64,000 nt of DNA, taken from Eubacterium oxidoreducens. Its GTDB lineage: Bacteria; Bacillota; Clostridia; Lachnospirales; Lachnospiraceae. Made by a program: the position numbers and the translations under genes. The notes under the pieces were generated by a model. That model was not told the origin of the DNA. It ran no database searches and saw nothing but the letters and a program-made list of their open reading frames with translations. Of the stretch, positions 7,416 to 15,806 are shown piece by piece; positions within the stretch are counted from its first letter, which is position 1; the number at the start of each line of letters is the position of its first letter. The DNA is taken from contig NZ_FMXR01000018.1 of assembly GCF_900104415.1 (NCBI RefSeq), forward strand, positions 1 through 64,000. Direction: 5' to 3'.

Positions 7416-10088
7416 ATGAATTACGGAAAAAAGCATGCCCAAGAGAAACAAACGAAGATAAAGTCTAAGAAGACGAAGAAAAAGAAGAAGTTTGTTGTTG
7501 TATTTGGGAAGACGCTGCTGATTTGCATATTGGCAGTGCTGGCTGTCGGAGCCGTGACCGGTTATAAAGTTGTCAGCGATATCATAGCGGAAGCGCCGGA
7601 TATCGAAGACATAGATGCATCGCCAACCGGATATCTGTCCACGGTATATGACAGTGAGAATAATGAGATTGCCACGCTTGTGGCGTCGGGGTCGAATCGA
7701 GTCTATGTAACCATAGATGAGATTCCGGAGGATATGCAGCATGCATTTGTTGCAATTGAGGATGAACGATTTTATGAACATAATGGAGTGGATCTTCGAG
7801 GTATTGCAAGAGCACTGTTTAAAGGAATAAAAAGTGGTTTTACCAAGACGGAAGGCGCATCGACAATCACGCAGCAGTTGCTTAAGAACAACGTGTTTAC
7901 GGATTGGACGAGTGAGTCGACGATGAAGGAGAAGATTACACGTAAGATTCAAGAACAGTATCTGGCGATACAGCTGGAAAAAGAATATTCAAAAGAATGG
8001 ATTTTGGAGAACTATCTTAATACCATTAACCTTGGACAAAACTGTCTTGGTGTACAGGCTGCATCAGAGCGTTATTTTGGAAAAGATGTATCGGAACTGA
8101 CTCTTTCCGAAGCAGCCGTTATTGCAGGTATCACCAAGAATCCTGTGAAGTACAATCCAATCTCTAATCCGGATGAGAATGCACAGCGGCGCGAACTTGT
8201 TCTGGGAAATATGTTAGAACAAGGATATATTGATCAGTCAGAATATGATGAGGCGATGGCGGATGATGTTTATGAGCGCATTCAGGTGGTAAATGCACAG
8301 GTAGAAGAATCCGAAGATGAAGATGTCTATTCCTATTTTGTTGACGAATTAACCGAGCAGGTAATAGAAGATCTGCAGGAAAAGCTTGGATATAGTGAGA
8401 CGCAGGCGTACAAGGCATTGTACAATGGTGGTTTGTCGATTTATTCGACACAAGACCCGGATATTCAAGAGATTTGCGATGAAGAAGTATCCGATCCGGA
8501 CAATTATGCGGTAGGAACGGAATACTCTTTCTCATATGCATTGACGATTGAGAAGGAAGATGGCACCATTGAAAATTATGATGAGAATACCATGCTTTCG
8601 TATTATCAATCAGAAGATCCGGATTATGACATTGTATTTTCAAGTGAAGAAGAGTGTAAGGAAGCGGTTGAGAAATACAAGAATGCGGTCATGGAAGAAG
8701 GCGATGAAGTTGTAGAAAATGGAGAAGTCTTTAGCTTGATTTTGGAACCGCAGGCAGCGATGACGATTATGGATCAGTCAACCGGTGAAGTGAAAGCACT
8801 AGTCGGTGGCCGTGGAGAAAAGACGGCATCGAAGACGCTAAACCGTGCAACGGATACCACCCGGCAGCCGGGCTCTACCTTTAAGGTGTTGGCAGCTTAT
8901 GCACCGGCACTAGATGCAGGCGGTATGACATTGGCGACGGTGCAGGATGATGCGCCATATACCTACTCGAATGGTACGAAAGTTAATAACTACGATAATA
9001 CATATCGAGGATTTACAACGATCCGTCAGGCAATTACCAATTCCATCAATGTTGTAACCGTTAAGACGTTGACGGATATTACGCCACAGGTTGGCTATGA
9101 TTATCTGCTCAATTTTGGATTTACAACCCTTACGGATTCAGATATTGTACAGGCACTTGCGCTTGGAGGAATTACAAATGGTGTAACGAATCTGGAACTG
9201 ACCGCAGCTTATGCAACGATTGCAAATGGTGGAACCTATACAGAGCCGATCTTCTACACGAAGATATTAGATCATGATGGTAATGTGTTAATTGATAATA
9301 CACCGGAGACGCATACGGTACTGAAAGAGACAACGGCATTTCTTCTGACAAGTGCGATGGAAGATGTTATGACGAAGGGTACCGGTACTACAGCCAACTT
9401 CAGCGGAATGGCGACTGCAGGAAAGTCCGGAACAACGACGAAGAATCGTGATGCACTGTTTGCCGGGTATACACCGTATTATACCTGTGTTGTTTGGGGC
9501 GGATATGATGACAATTCACAGCTAAGCTCGACGGCATATCCGAAAGTGTTATGGAAGAATGTTATGAGTCGGATTCATGAAGATCTAGAAGAAAAGGAAT
9601 TCGAAGTCCCCGATGGCATTGTTCAGGCCAAGGTCTGCAAAAAGTCCGGAAAGCTTGCAATCAGCGGAGTATGTAGTAACGATCAGCGAGGTAGTATGGT
9701 AGAGACAGAATACTTTGAGGAAGGAACAGAGCCGACTGCAAAGTGTGATCATCATGTATCGATTACGGTATGCTCTGAGTCTGGTCAGCTTGCTACGGAT
9801 TATTGTCCGGAGACAACGACGAAAGTATATATCACCGGCGGTTCGTCTTCCTCTCAAGATGGTAAATATATGCTCTCTAGCGAGGATAACGTAAAGTGTA
9901 CGATTCATACAAAAGAATCGAAAAAGAAGAAAAAGACCGATTCTGAGGATGAGGATGATAGTAGTTCGACTACGATACAAGGGGATACCTCAAGTGGTTC
10001 GAGCGATGATACAACGTCGCAGGATGATGCGATAAAGCCGGACGAGACGACGGGTGAGACCGAGGAAGAAGATACGAATACGGAATAA
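7416..10088 (+). CDS. Class A penicillin-binding protein (PBP1A-type transglycosylase/transpeptidase)
   Basis: This bifunctional peptidoglycan synthase has about 890 residues. A lysine-rich cytoplasmic tail and one membrane segment (about 27-50) are followed by a GT51 glycosyltransferase domain: EDERFYEHNGVDL with catalytic E115, and GASTITQQLLKN. The transpeptidase domain has all three motifs: S487-TFK490, S543-IN545 and K670-SGT. The C-terminus is a serine-, threonine- and acid-rich tail of roughly 60 residues that begins with a run of lysines, and cysteines recur just before it. It polymerises glycan strands and crosslinks them on the outer face of the membrane. The start at 7416 has AAAGGAGG 5 bases upstream. 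The acidic tail is unusual but common in Clostridia PBPs. Confidence 0.95.
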   Translation: MNYGKKHAQEKQTKIKSKKTKKKKKFVVVFGKTLLICILAVLAVGAVTGYKVVSDIIAEAPDIEDIDASPTGYLSTVYDSENNEIATLVASGSNRVYVTIDEIPEDMQHAFVAIEDERFYEHNGVDLRGIARALFKGIKSGFTKTEGASTITQQLLKNNVFTDWTSESTMKEKITRKIQEQYLAIQLEKEYSKEWILENYLNTINLGQNCLGVQAASERYFGKDVSELTLSEAAVIAGITKNPVKYNPISNPDENAQRRELVLGNMLEQGYIDQSEYDEAMADDVYERIQVVNAQVEESEDEDVYSYFVDELTEQVIEDLQEKLGYSETQAYKALYNGGLSIYSTQDPDIQEICDEEVSDPDNYAVGTEYSFSYALTIEKEDGTIENYDENTMLSYYQSEDPDYDIVFSSEEECKEAVEKYKNAVMEEGDEVVENGEVFSLILEPQAAMTIMDQSTGEVKALVGGRGEKTASKTLNRATDTTRQPGSTFKVLAAYAPALDAGGMTLATVQDDAPYTYSNGTKVNNYDNTYRGFTTIRQAITNSINVVTVKTLTDITPQVGYDYLLNFGFTTLTDSDIVQALALGGITNGVTNLELTAAYATIANGGTYTEPIFYTKILDHDGNVLIDNTPETHTVLKETTAFLLTSAMEDVMTKGTGTTANFSGMATAGKSGTTTKNRDALFAGYTPYYTCVVWGGYDDNSQLSSTAYPKVLWKNVMSRIHEDLEEKEFEVPDGIVQAKVCKKSGKLAISGVCSNDQRGSMVETEYFEEGTEPTAKCDHHVSITVCSESGQLATDYCPETTTKVYITGGSSSSQDGKYMLSSEDNVKCTIHTKESKKKKKTDSEDEDDSSSTTIQGDTSSGSSDDTTSQDDAIKPDETTGETEEEDTNTE

Positions 10089-10110
10089 GATAGAATATGA
10101 GGATAATATA

Positions 10111-10947
10111 TTGAAATTAGGAGAATTTCAGACTCTTACAGTGGTTAAGAAGGTGGATTTTGGAATCTACCTGGCTCAAAAAGATAATACCGAGGATCGT
10201 GTGCTGCTTCCGGCAGCACAGGTCCCGCAGGGAACGCAAGTTGGAGATGAACTTAAAGTTTTCTTGTATAAGGATTCACAAGATCGCCTGATCAGTACCG
10301 TGCATGAACCTAAGATTACACTGGGGAATTATGCGGTATTGACAGTTGTGGAGACAACGAAGATTGGAGCTTTTTTGGACTGGGGACTTGAAAAGGATCT
10401 GTTCCTTCCGTACAAAGAGCAATTGACCAAAGTAAAAGCAGGTGATGAGATACTGGTTTCACTTTACATAGACAAGAGTGAACGATTGTGCGCAACCATG
10501 CGTGGCATCTATCACTTGCTGGCAACCAGATCGCCTTATCAAAAAGATGATGTGGTTCATGCGAGAGTGTATGAGTTTAGTGATAACTTTGGCGCGTTTT
10601 TGGCTGTGGATGACAAGTATTCAGGCCGAATTGCCAATTCGGAAGATCACCGCTCTCTAAGAATTGGTCAGGTGGTAGAAGCTAGAGTGCTGGGCGTAAA
10701 AGAAGATGGGAAGCTCGATCTTACATTGCGTGAGAAAGCGTATGTGCAGATGGATGCAGATGCCAAGAAGGTACTTTCGATTATTGAGGAGTATGCAGGC
10801 GTACTACCGTTTAGTGATAAAGCGACGCCGGAAACCATCAAGCGCGTTACGGGACTTAGTAAGAATGCTTTTAAGCGTGCGGTCGGAAGACTGTATAAAG
10901 AGCATAAGATTGAAATCGGTGAAAAATCGATTCGTCTGGTAAAATGA
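10111..10947 (+). CDS. cvfB: CvfB-like S1 RNA-binding protein
   Basis: The protein of 278 residues contains repeated S1-type OB domains, seen as LTVVKKVDFGIYLAQ, LTVVETTKIGAFLDWG and the third repeat VHARVYEFSDNFGAFLAVDD...SGRI. It ends with a winged-helix segment (LSKNAFKRAVGRLYKEHKIEI). This architecture matches the CvfB/YitL family, which binds RNA and affects virulence-factor expression in staphylococci; its role elsewhere is poorly known. The chosen start is a TTG at 10111 with GAGG 8 bases upstream, which agrees with the family N-terminus (LKLGEFQTL). An earlier in-frame GTG inside the upstream gene has no ribosome binding site. It follows the PBP gene by 22 bases and may be co-transcribed. 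Confidence 0.85.
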   Translation: MKLGEFQTLTVVKKVDFGIYLAQKDNTEDRVLLPAAQVPQGTQVGDELKVFLYKDSQDRLISTVHEPKITLGNYAVLTVVETTKIGAFLDWGLEKDLFLPYKEQLTKVKAGDEILVSLYIDKSERLCATMRGIYHLLATRSPYQKDDVVHARVYEFSDNFGAFLAVDDKYSGRIANSEDHRSLRIGQVVEARVLGVKEDGKLDLTLREKAYVQMDADAKKVLSIIEEYAGVLPFSDKATPETIKRVTGLSKNAFKRAVGRLYKEHKIEIGEKSIRLVK

Positions 10948-10980
10948 TAACCACGTAGCAAAAGGTAAGAAAGAAAAACA

Positions 10981-11024
10981 AAAAAAGCTGTGAAATCCGG
11001 ATAAGCGGGTTTCGCAGCTTTTTT
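10981..11024. terminator. Bidirectional rho-independent terminator
   Basis: AAAAAAGCTGTGAAATCCG and CGGGTTTCGCAGCTTTTTT pair almost perfectly around a short loop. A-run and T-run flank the stem, so it can end the cvfB-like transcript and the opposing yjfB-like transcript. Confidence 0.9.
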
Positions 11025-11049
11025 GGTCTCATAATACCATCCCAAAATG

Positions 11050-11244
11050 TCAAACACTCATATCAAAATTACTACCAACAGAAGGATTGACGGATTGTTC
11101 CATCATCTTCGTCATGGTGTCACCGATTGTTTCGGCAGTATCAAGATTTTGAGCTAATACAGCAGTGCCTACTTGCATCAGAGTCTGGTTTGCTTTAGAC
11201 ATTGAAATGATATTTGGTTCAATGGCATTTAAGGTTAGTTCCAT
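11050..11244 (-). CDS. YjfB-like small protein (putative motility protein family)
   Basis: This protein of 64 residues starts MELTLNAIEPNIISMSKANQ and continues with a helical region rich in methionine, glutamine and threonine. This matches the general pattern of the YjfB_motility family, small proteins that B. subtilis makes under the flagellar sigma factor. An AAGGAGG ribosome binding site lies upstream of the ATG at 11244. No sigma-D promoter is evident and no flagellar genes are nearby. Its role is unknown. It stands alone, converging with the cvfB-like gene across a shared terminator. Confidence 0.65.
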   Translation of the reverse strand: MELTLNAIEPNIISMSKANQTLMQVGTAVLAQNLDTAETIGDTMTKMMEQSVNPSVGSNFDMSV

Positions 11245-11520
11245 CTAGACAGCCTCCTTTCAGTCGGTACTTTAGTAACACAATTATGGCACGAAAATAC
11301 GAAATATGCAACCCATAAAATAGGGACGAATCAAATGATAATGTTAAATGTGGAAGAAAAAAGGCAAAAGATAAAACAAATATTTTCGAAATAATTACAA
11401 ATATTCAAGAAAAATGAACTAGTACTTAATGTTCATTTATCGAAGCGCAAACAGCCTTGAATGCTGAAAAACCGCATAAAATGGGGAAAAACTGTGGTGT
11501 CAAAAAGGTAACTGGATAAT
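11245..11520. other. AT-rich divergent intergenic region
   Basis: This region lies between the yjfB-like gene and the NlpC/P60 gene and is A-rich on the plus strand. No tRNA, no ydaO-type c-di-AMP riboswitch pattern (often found before NlpC/P60 genes) and no strong hairpin were recognised. The promoter of the NlpC/P60 gene begins at 11521. Confidence 0.5.
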
Positions 11521-11549
11521 TTGACAAACAAGTGTATATTTGCTATAAT
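11521..11549 (+). promoter_or_regulatory. Consensus sigma-A promoter of the NlpC/P60 gene
   Basis: TTGACA (11521-11526), exactly 17 bases, TATAAT (11544-11549). This is a perfect match to the vegetative consensus. Transcription would start near 11556, about 50 bases before the ATG. Confidence 0.9.
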
Positions 11550-11606
11550 GCAACAAGTGAAGTTAATAAATGTAACAAATTTGTAATAATTTACTTGGAG
11601 GATATA

Positions 11607-12896
11607 ATGAATCGAAAGTTTATCAAGCTTACTTGTGGATGCCTTTCAGGAATGATGATTATTTCGGGTAGCGGTGTAGTATCATTTGGAGCCGTTACAG
11701 CAGGAGCATCTACTACTTTGGCAACAGCCATCGAAGGTGAGGAAGCTGAAACAACTGAAACAGAAGTAGTCGCAGGTGTATCTCTTTCGTTAGAGGACGC
11801 AATTGAAACAGCAGATGCGCAGGCAGAGGCTGAGGCGCAGGCAGAGGCTGAGGCAGCTGCAGCAGAGAAAGAGAAAGATACCGTTAAGTCTGAATATGCA
11901 GACCTTGCAATCGCACAGGTTGATGATTATGTAAATATTCGTAAGAAAGCCAGCAAGGATTCAGCCGTTGTTGGTAAATTATATGACGAGGGTGCAGCAA
12001 CTGTTATTAAGACAAAAGGAAGCTGGACCAAGATCAAATCCGGATCTGTTACCGGATGGGTAAAATCAAAATACATTGTAGTAGGAGACGAGGAACTTGC
12101 CGAGTCTGTAGCGAAGAAAGTTGCTACTGTTACTACCACAACATTGAAAGTAAGAGCTAAGAAGTCTACAGATGCTGAAGTTGTAGCACTTGTAGCAGAA
12201 GGTGATGAAGTAAAAGCACTCAAGGAAACAGATGAGTGGGTTAAGGTTAAGCTTTCTGATGGTTCTAAGGGATATGTATCAGCAGAGTATGTAACTGTTG
12301 AGAATGAATACGAGGAAGCTGAGTCTAAGGAAGAAGAAGCAAGACTTGCTCAGGAAGCAGCTGAGGCGCAGGCAGAAGCTGAGGCAGCAGCAAGCAGTTC
12401 AACAAGTACGAGCAGCTCATCAAGCTCAAGTAGCTCATCAAGCTCAAGCAGTTCATCAAGCTCAAGCAGCTCAAGTAGTTCATCAAGCTCAAGCAGCTCA
12501 TCAAGCTCAAGCAGTTCTTCAAGCAAGAGTTATTCTTCTGCTTCAGGAAAGAGCGGTAGCGCTGTAGTAGCATATGCTTGTCAGTTCGTTGGTAATCCAT
12601 ATGTATATGGTGGTTCATCCTTGACAAACGGAACAGACTGTTCAGGATTTGTAATGAGCGTATATAAAGCATTTGGCGTATCACTTCCACATTCATCAAG
12701 TGCTCTTAGAAGTGTTGGAACAGGAGTTTCAACAAGTGATATGCAGCCGGGTGATATCGTATGTTATTCAGGACATGTCGCAATCTATGTTGGAAATAAC
12801 ACAATCGTACATGCTTCTAATGCAAAGGATGGTATCAAGTATACATCACCGGTTAATTATAAGAAGATTATTACAGTAAGAAGAATCTTCAACTAA
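11607..12896 (+). CDS. Secreted SH3/NlpC-P60 cell-wall hydrolase with poly-serine linker
   Basis: The protein of 429 residues has a signal peptide (about 1-35), an alanine- and glutamate-rich stretch, two bacterial SH3 domains (DDYVNIRKKASKDSAVVGKL and TTLKVRAKKSTDAEVVALV), a linker of several dozen nearly uninterrupted serines, and a C-terminal NlpC/P60 endopeptidase domain. Catalytic residues are C345 (GTDCSGF) and H390 (SGHVAIYVG). It would cleave peptide stems of peptidoglycan outside the cell, with the SH3 domains binding the wall. The start at 11607 has GGAGG 6 bases upstream; an earlier in-frame start lacks one. It is monocistronic, between a consensus promoter and a strong terminator, so it is probably highly expressed. 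Confidence 0.95.
   Translation: MNRKFIKLTCGCLSGMMIISGSGVVSFGAVTAGASTTLATAIEGEEAETTETEVVAGVSLSLEDAIETADAQAEAEAQAEAEAAAAEKEKDTVKSEYADLAIAQVDDYVNIRKKASKDSAVVGKLYDEGAATVIKTKGSWTKIKSGSVTGWVKSKYIVVGDEELAESVAKKVATVTTTTLKVRAKKSTDAEVVALVAEGDEVKALKETDEWVKVKLSDGSKGYVSAEYVTVENEYEEAESKEEEARLAQEAAEAQAEAEAAASSSTSTSSSSSSSSSSSSSSSSSSSSSSSSSSSSSSSSSSSSSSKSYSSASGKSGSAVVAYACQFVGNPYVYGGSSLTNGTDCSGFVMSVYKAFGVSLPHSSSALRSVGTGVSTSDMQPGDIVCYSGHVAIYVGNNTIVHASNAKDGIKYTSPVNYKKIITVRRIFN
12392..12537 (+). repeat. Serine-codon microsatellite encoding the poly-serine linker
   Basis: Units such as TCAAGC and AGCTCA repeat with small changes. Alternating AGC, TCA and AGT codons keep the protein pure serine while the DNA is slightly varied. 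Such tracts change length easily by slippage and recombination. Confidence 0.9.
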
Positions 12897-12911
12897 TTAA
12901 AGGGTTCGTTT

Positions 12912-12942
12912 AGAGGAAAGGCAGATGTCTTTCCTCTTTTTT
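12912..12942 (+). terminator. Rho-independent terminator after the NlpC/P60 gene
   Basis: AGAGGAAAG and CTTTCCTCT form a perfect 9-bp stem, followed by a T-run. Confidence 0.9.
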
Positions 12943-12973
12943 ACTATGATGGAATTGTTATGGGAGAAAGAGA

Positions 12974-13534
12974 ATGGCTAATTTTACGCAAAAAGCAATT
13001 AAAGAGACGTTTTGGAAGATGCTAGATGAAAAGCCACTTAGTCAGATTACGGTAAAGTCGCTTGTGGAGGAGTGCGGGATTAATCGTAATTCATTTTATT
13101 ATCATTTCAAGGATCTTCCGGATTTGATTCAAAGTATTGTGATGGAAGAAGCAGAGCGGATTATCGAGGAAAATCCGCAGATACGTTCGCTTGAGGAAGC
13201 ATTTAATCTAGTGATTGAATTCTCTCTTCATAACAGACGGGCGGTATTGCATATATATAATTCGGTAAATCGGGTTATATTTGAACAATATTTGCAGAAG
13301 TTGTGCGAAGAAGTAGTTAGAATCTATTGCGAACAGGTTTTTGGGGAATATATATTAGAAGAACGTGATCGCATTATGGTACAAAATATCTTGAAGTGTG
13401 AGTGCTTTGGTGCTGTGTTGTTATGGCTAAACGATGGTATGAAGGAAGAGGATGTGGAGGATTATCAGCGTGTCTGTGAAGCAATGAAAGGCCTTCCGGA
13501 AGAATTTGTAAAGCGATTTGTGAAGCTTTCTTAA
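12974..13534 (+). CDS. TetR-family transcriptional regulator
   Basis: The protein of 186 residues has an N-terminal helix-turn-helix: ITVKSLVEECGINRNSFYYHFKDL fits TetR, with the variant NRNSFYYHF recognition helix. The C-terminal ligand domain is of the TetR_C type found in DhaS-like and other Firmicutes regulators. It precedes the MMPL exporter operon on the same strand and probably controls it. The start at 12974 has GGGAGAAAG just upstream. A terminator separates it from the exporter genes, so they are separate transcription units. Confidence 0.9.
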   Translation: MANFTQKAIKETFWKMLDEKPLSQITVKSLVEECGINRNSFYYHFKDLPDLIQSIVMEEAERIIEENPQIRSLEEAFNLVIEFSLHNRRAVLHIYNSVNRVIFEQYLQKLCEEVVRIYCEQVFGEYILEERDRIMVQNILKCECFGAVLLWLNDGMKEEDVEDYQRVCEAMKGLPEEFVKRFVKLS

Positions 13535-13552
13535 AAGAAATAAGGAAATGGT

Positions 13553-13590
13553 TTTAGACATTTGCAATAAAATGTCTAAAATTTAGACAG
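13553..13590. promoter_or_regulatory. Perfect inverted repeat, candidate operator
   Basis: TTTAGACATTT (13553-13563) and AAATGTCTAAA (13570-13580) are perfect inverted copies separated by GCAATA. A third half-site TTTAGACA follows at once (13582-13589). There is no T-run, so it is not a terminator. It lies between the TetR gene and the exporter promoter. Binding by that TetR protein is an inference. Confidence 0.55.
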
Positions 13591-13596
13591 ATATCA

Positions 13597-13632
13597 ATGC
13601 TGTGCTCAGAATTTGGGCACGGCATTTTTTTT
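13597..13632 (+). terminator. Rho-independent terminator after the TetR gene
   Basis: ATGCTGTGCTC pairs with GGGCACGGCAT (two G-U pairs), followed by eight T residues. Confidence 0.85.
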
Positions 13633-13637
13633 GACCG

Positions 13638-13666
13638 TTCAAATTATAAGTGTTAAGTCCTATACT
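13638..13666 (+). promoter_or_regulatory. Probable promoter of the MMPL exporter operon
   Basis: TTCAAA (13638-13643), 17 bases, TATACT (13661-13666). It lies downstream of the terminator and 29 bases before the ATG at 13695. Confidence 0.5.
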
Positions 13667-13694
13667 GTATAAACGGAAAGGAAGGATAACGATT

Positions 13695-15806
13695 ATGCGA
13701 TTAGCAAAAGGAGTTGTAAAATTTCGCGTACCCATTTTGATTATCGTGTTGGTACTGATGATTCCTTCGGTGCTTGGGATGGTGAAGACGCGAATTAACT
13801 ATGACATGCTTACCTATCTTCCGGAAGATATGGAAACGGTTATAGGACAAGATGAATTGTTAGAGGATTTTGGGAAAGGAGCATTTTCCTTTATTCTCTT
13901 AGAAGACATGCCAAATGAAGATGTAAAGGAATTGAAAAGCAAGATTGAAAACGTGAATCATGTAGAGTCTGTCATTTGGTATGACAGCTTTGTTGAAGGG
14001 GATATCCCGATGGAGATTCTGCCGGATGAAGTATATGATGCGTTTAATAATGAAGATACTACAATGATGGCGGTCTTCTTTGATACTTCAACATCTGCAG
14101 ATGAAACCATAACAGCTATTAAGGAGATACGTAGCATGACGACAAAGCAGGCTTATATCACCGGAATGTCTGCGATGGTAACGGATCTTAAGGATCTATG
14201 CGAGAGGGAAGAGCCAATCTACGTAGGAATTGCTGTTGTACTTGCGGCGGTAGCGATGATGGTGCTCTTAGACGGATTTCTTGTGCCGATTATTTTCCTT
14301 GTCAGTATTGCATTAATGATATTGCTGAATATGGGAACAAATATTTTTCTTGGTGAGATATCTTATATTACCAAGGCGTTATCGGCGGTGTTGCAGCTTG
14401 CAGTTACGATGGATTACTCGATCTTTTTGTGGCATAGCTATAATGAAAAGAGATTGGATTACAGCGATAAGAATGAGGCAATGAAGCATGCTATCAGCGA
14501 GACAATGACAGCTGTGGCAGGAAGTTCCATTACAACGATAGCCGGATTCATAGCCTTGTGCTTTATGAGTTATACGCTTGGCGCCGACCTTGGTATTGTC
14601 ATGGCGAAAGGTGTCGTGCTCGGGGTAATCGGAAGCGTTACGGTGCTGCCGTCCTTGATTTTGGTATTTGATAAGCCGCTGCAAAAGACGAGACATAAAA
14701 GTTTGCTTGCGGATATGAATGGTTTGGCAGGAAAAGTTGTGAAGTTGTTTCCGATTTTCGTGGTAATCTTCGCGGTGCTGATTCCACCGTCTTATTATGG
14801 TTATAAGCAGACAAATGAAGAACTTTATTATGATATGATTTCTTCTTTGCCGGAGGATCTTGAGGTCGTGATTGCCAATTCAAAATTGTCCGAGGATTTT
14901 GATGTTGCATCGACACATATGGTTTTGGTAGATGCGGATCTTGAGGACAGTGAAGTGCGCGATATGATGGATGAGATGGAAGCGGTTGATGGCGTAGATT
15001 ACGTACTTGGACTGGAATCTGTAATTGGCTCGCAGGTGCCGGAGGCGATTATTCCGGATGAGATGAAGGAACTGTTGCAAAGCGATGAGTGGGAATTGCT
15101 TTTGATTAATTCGGAGTATTCGGCTGCATCGGATGAAGTGAATGCACAGATAGATTCGCTAAATACAATTCTAAAAAGGTATGACAGTAATGGTCTGCTG
15201 ATTGGTGAAGCACCTTGTATGAAAGATATGATTGATACAACGGCGCATGATTTCCAGGTGGTAAATACGGTTTCGATTATCGCCATTTTTATAATTATTC
15301 TTTTGGTAGAGCGGAGTCTTATTTTGCCGGTAATCTTAATCGCAGTTATAGAGCTGGCCATCTTTATCAATCTGGGATTGCCGCATTTTATGGGACAATC
15401 ATTGCCGTTTATTGCACCGGTTTGCATCAGTACGATTCAGCTGGGAGCGACGGTAGATTATGCAATCTTGCTGACGACAAAGTATAAAGCAGAGACGCTG
15501 GCCGGAAAGGATCGAAACCAAGCTGTGAAAGATGCGCTTTCGAGCACAATTCCATCCATTCTGGTTTCAGGATTTGGATTGTTTGCGGCAACATTTGGCG
15601 TAGCAGTCTATTCGGAAATTGATATTATTTCATCATTGTGCATGCTTCTTGCAAGAGGCGCAATTGTCAGTATGCTGTGTGTTATTTTCTTGTTGCCGGC
15701 ACTTCTTACGCTGTGTGACAAATTGATTAAGATGACAACACTTGGCATGCGACCGGGTAAAGAACGAACACATAAGGGGGTATTCCACCATGAGCAAACG
15801 ATATAA
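13695..15806 (+). CDS. RND/MMPL-family exporter
   Basis: The protein of 703 residues is built as two homologous halves. Each half has one membrane segment, a large extracytoplasmic domain, and then a bundle of membrane segments (about 12 in all). MMPL signatures are visible: AVTMDYSIFLWHSYNEK in the first half and QLGATVDYAILLTTKYKAE in the second; the aspartates in these membrane segments are the likely proton relay. Such pumps move lipids or other hydrophobic substrates, or drugs, using the proton gradient. The start at 13695 is preferred over a GTG 45 bases earlier, which lies within the promoter region. It overlaps the next gene by 17 bases, indicating coupled translation. Confidence 0.9.
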   Translation: MRLAKGVVKFRVPILIIVLVLMIPSVLGMVKTRINYDMLTYLPEDMETVIGQDELLEDFGKGAFSFILLEDMPNEDVKELKSKIENVNHVESVIWYDSFVEGDIPMEILPDEVYDAFNNEDTTMMAVFFDTSTSADETITAIKEIRSMTTKQAYITGMSAMVTDLKDLCEREEPIYVGIAVVLAAVAMMVLLDGFLVPIIFLVSIALMILLNMGTNIFLGEISYITKALSAVLQLAVTMDYSIFLWHSYNEKRLDYSDKNEAMKHAISETMTAVAGSSITTIAGFIALCFMSYTLGADLGIVMAKGVVLGVIGSVTVLPSLILVFDKPLQKTRHKSLLADMNGLAGKVVKLFPIFVVIFAVLIPPSYYGYKQTNEELYYDMISSLPEDLEVVIANSKLSEDFDVASTHMVLVDADLEDSEVRDMMDEMEAVDGVDYVLGLESVIGSQVPEAIIPDEMKELLQSDEWELLLINSEYSAASDEVNAQIDSLNTILKRYDSNGLLIGEAPCMKDMIDTTAHDFQVVNTVSIIAIFIIILLVERSLILPVILIAVIELAIFINLGLPHFMGQSLPFIAPVCISTIQLGATVDYAILLTTKYKAETLAGKDRNQAVKDALSSTIPSILVSGFGLFAATFGVAVYSEIDIISSLCMLLARGAIVSMLCVIFLLPALLTLCDKLIKMTTLGMRPGKERTHKGVFHHEQTI

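Noticed and set aside
11245-11606. c-di-AMP (ydaO) riboswitch upstream of the NlpC/P60 gene
   Set aside because: Such hydrolase genes often have one, but the conserved core is absent and the promoter is only about 85 bases before the ATG, leaving a leader that is too short.
12392-12537. CRISPR array or satellite repeat
   Set aside because: It is a serine-codon tract inside a gene and lacks unique spacers.
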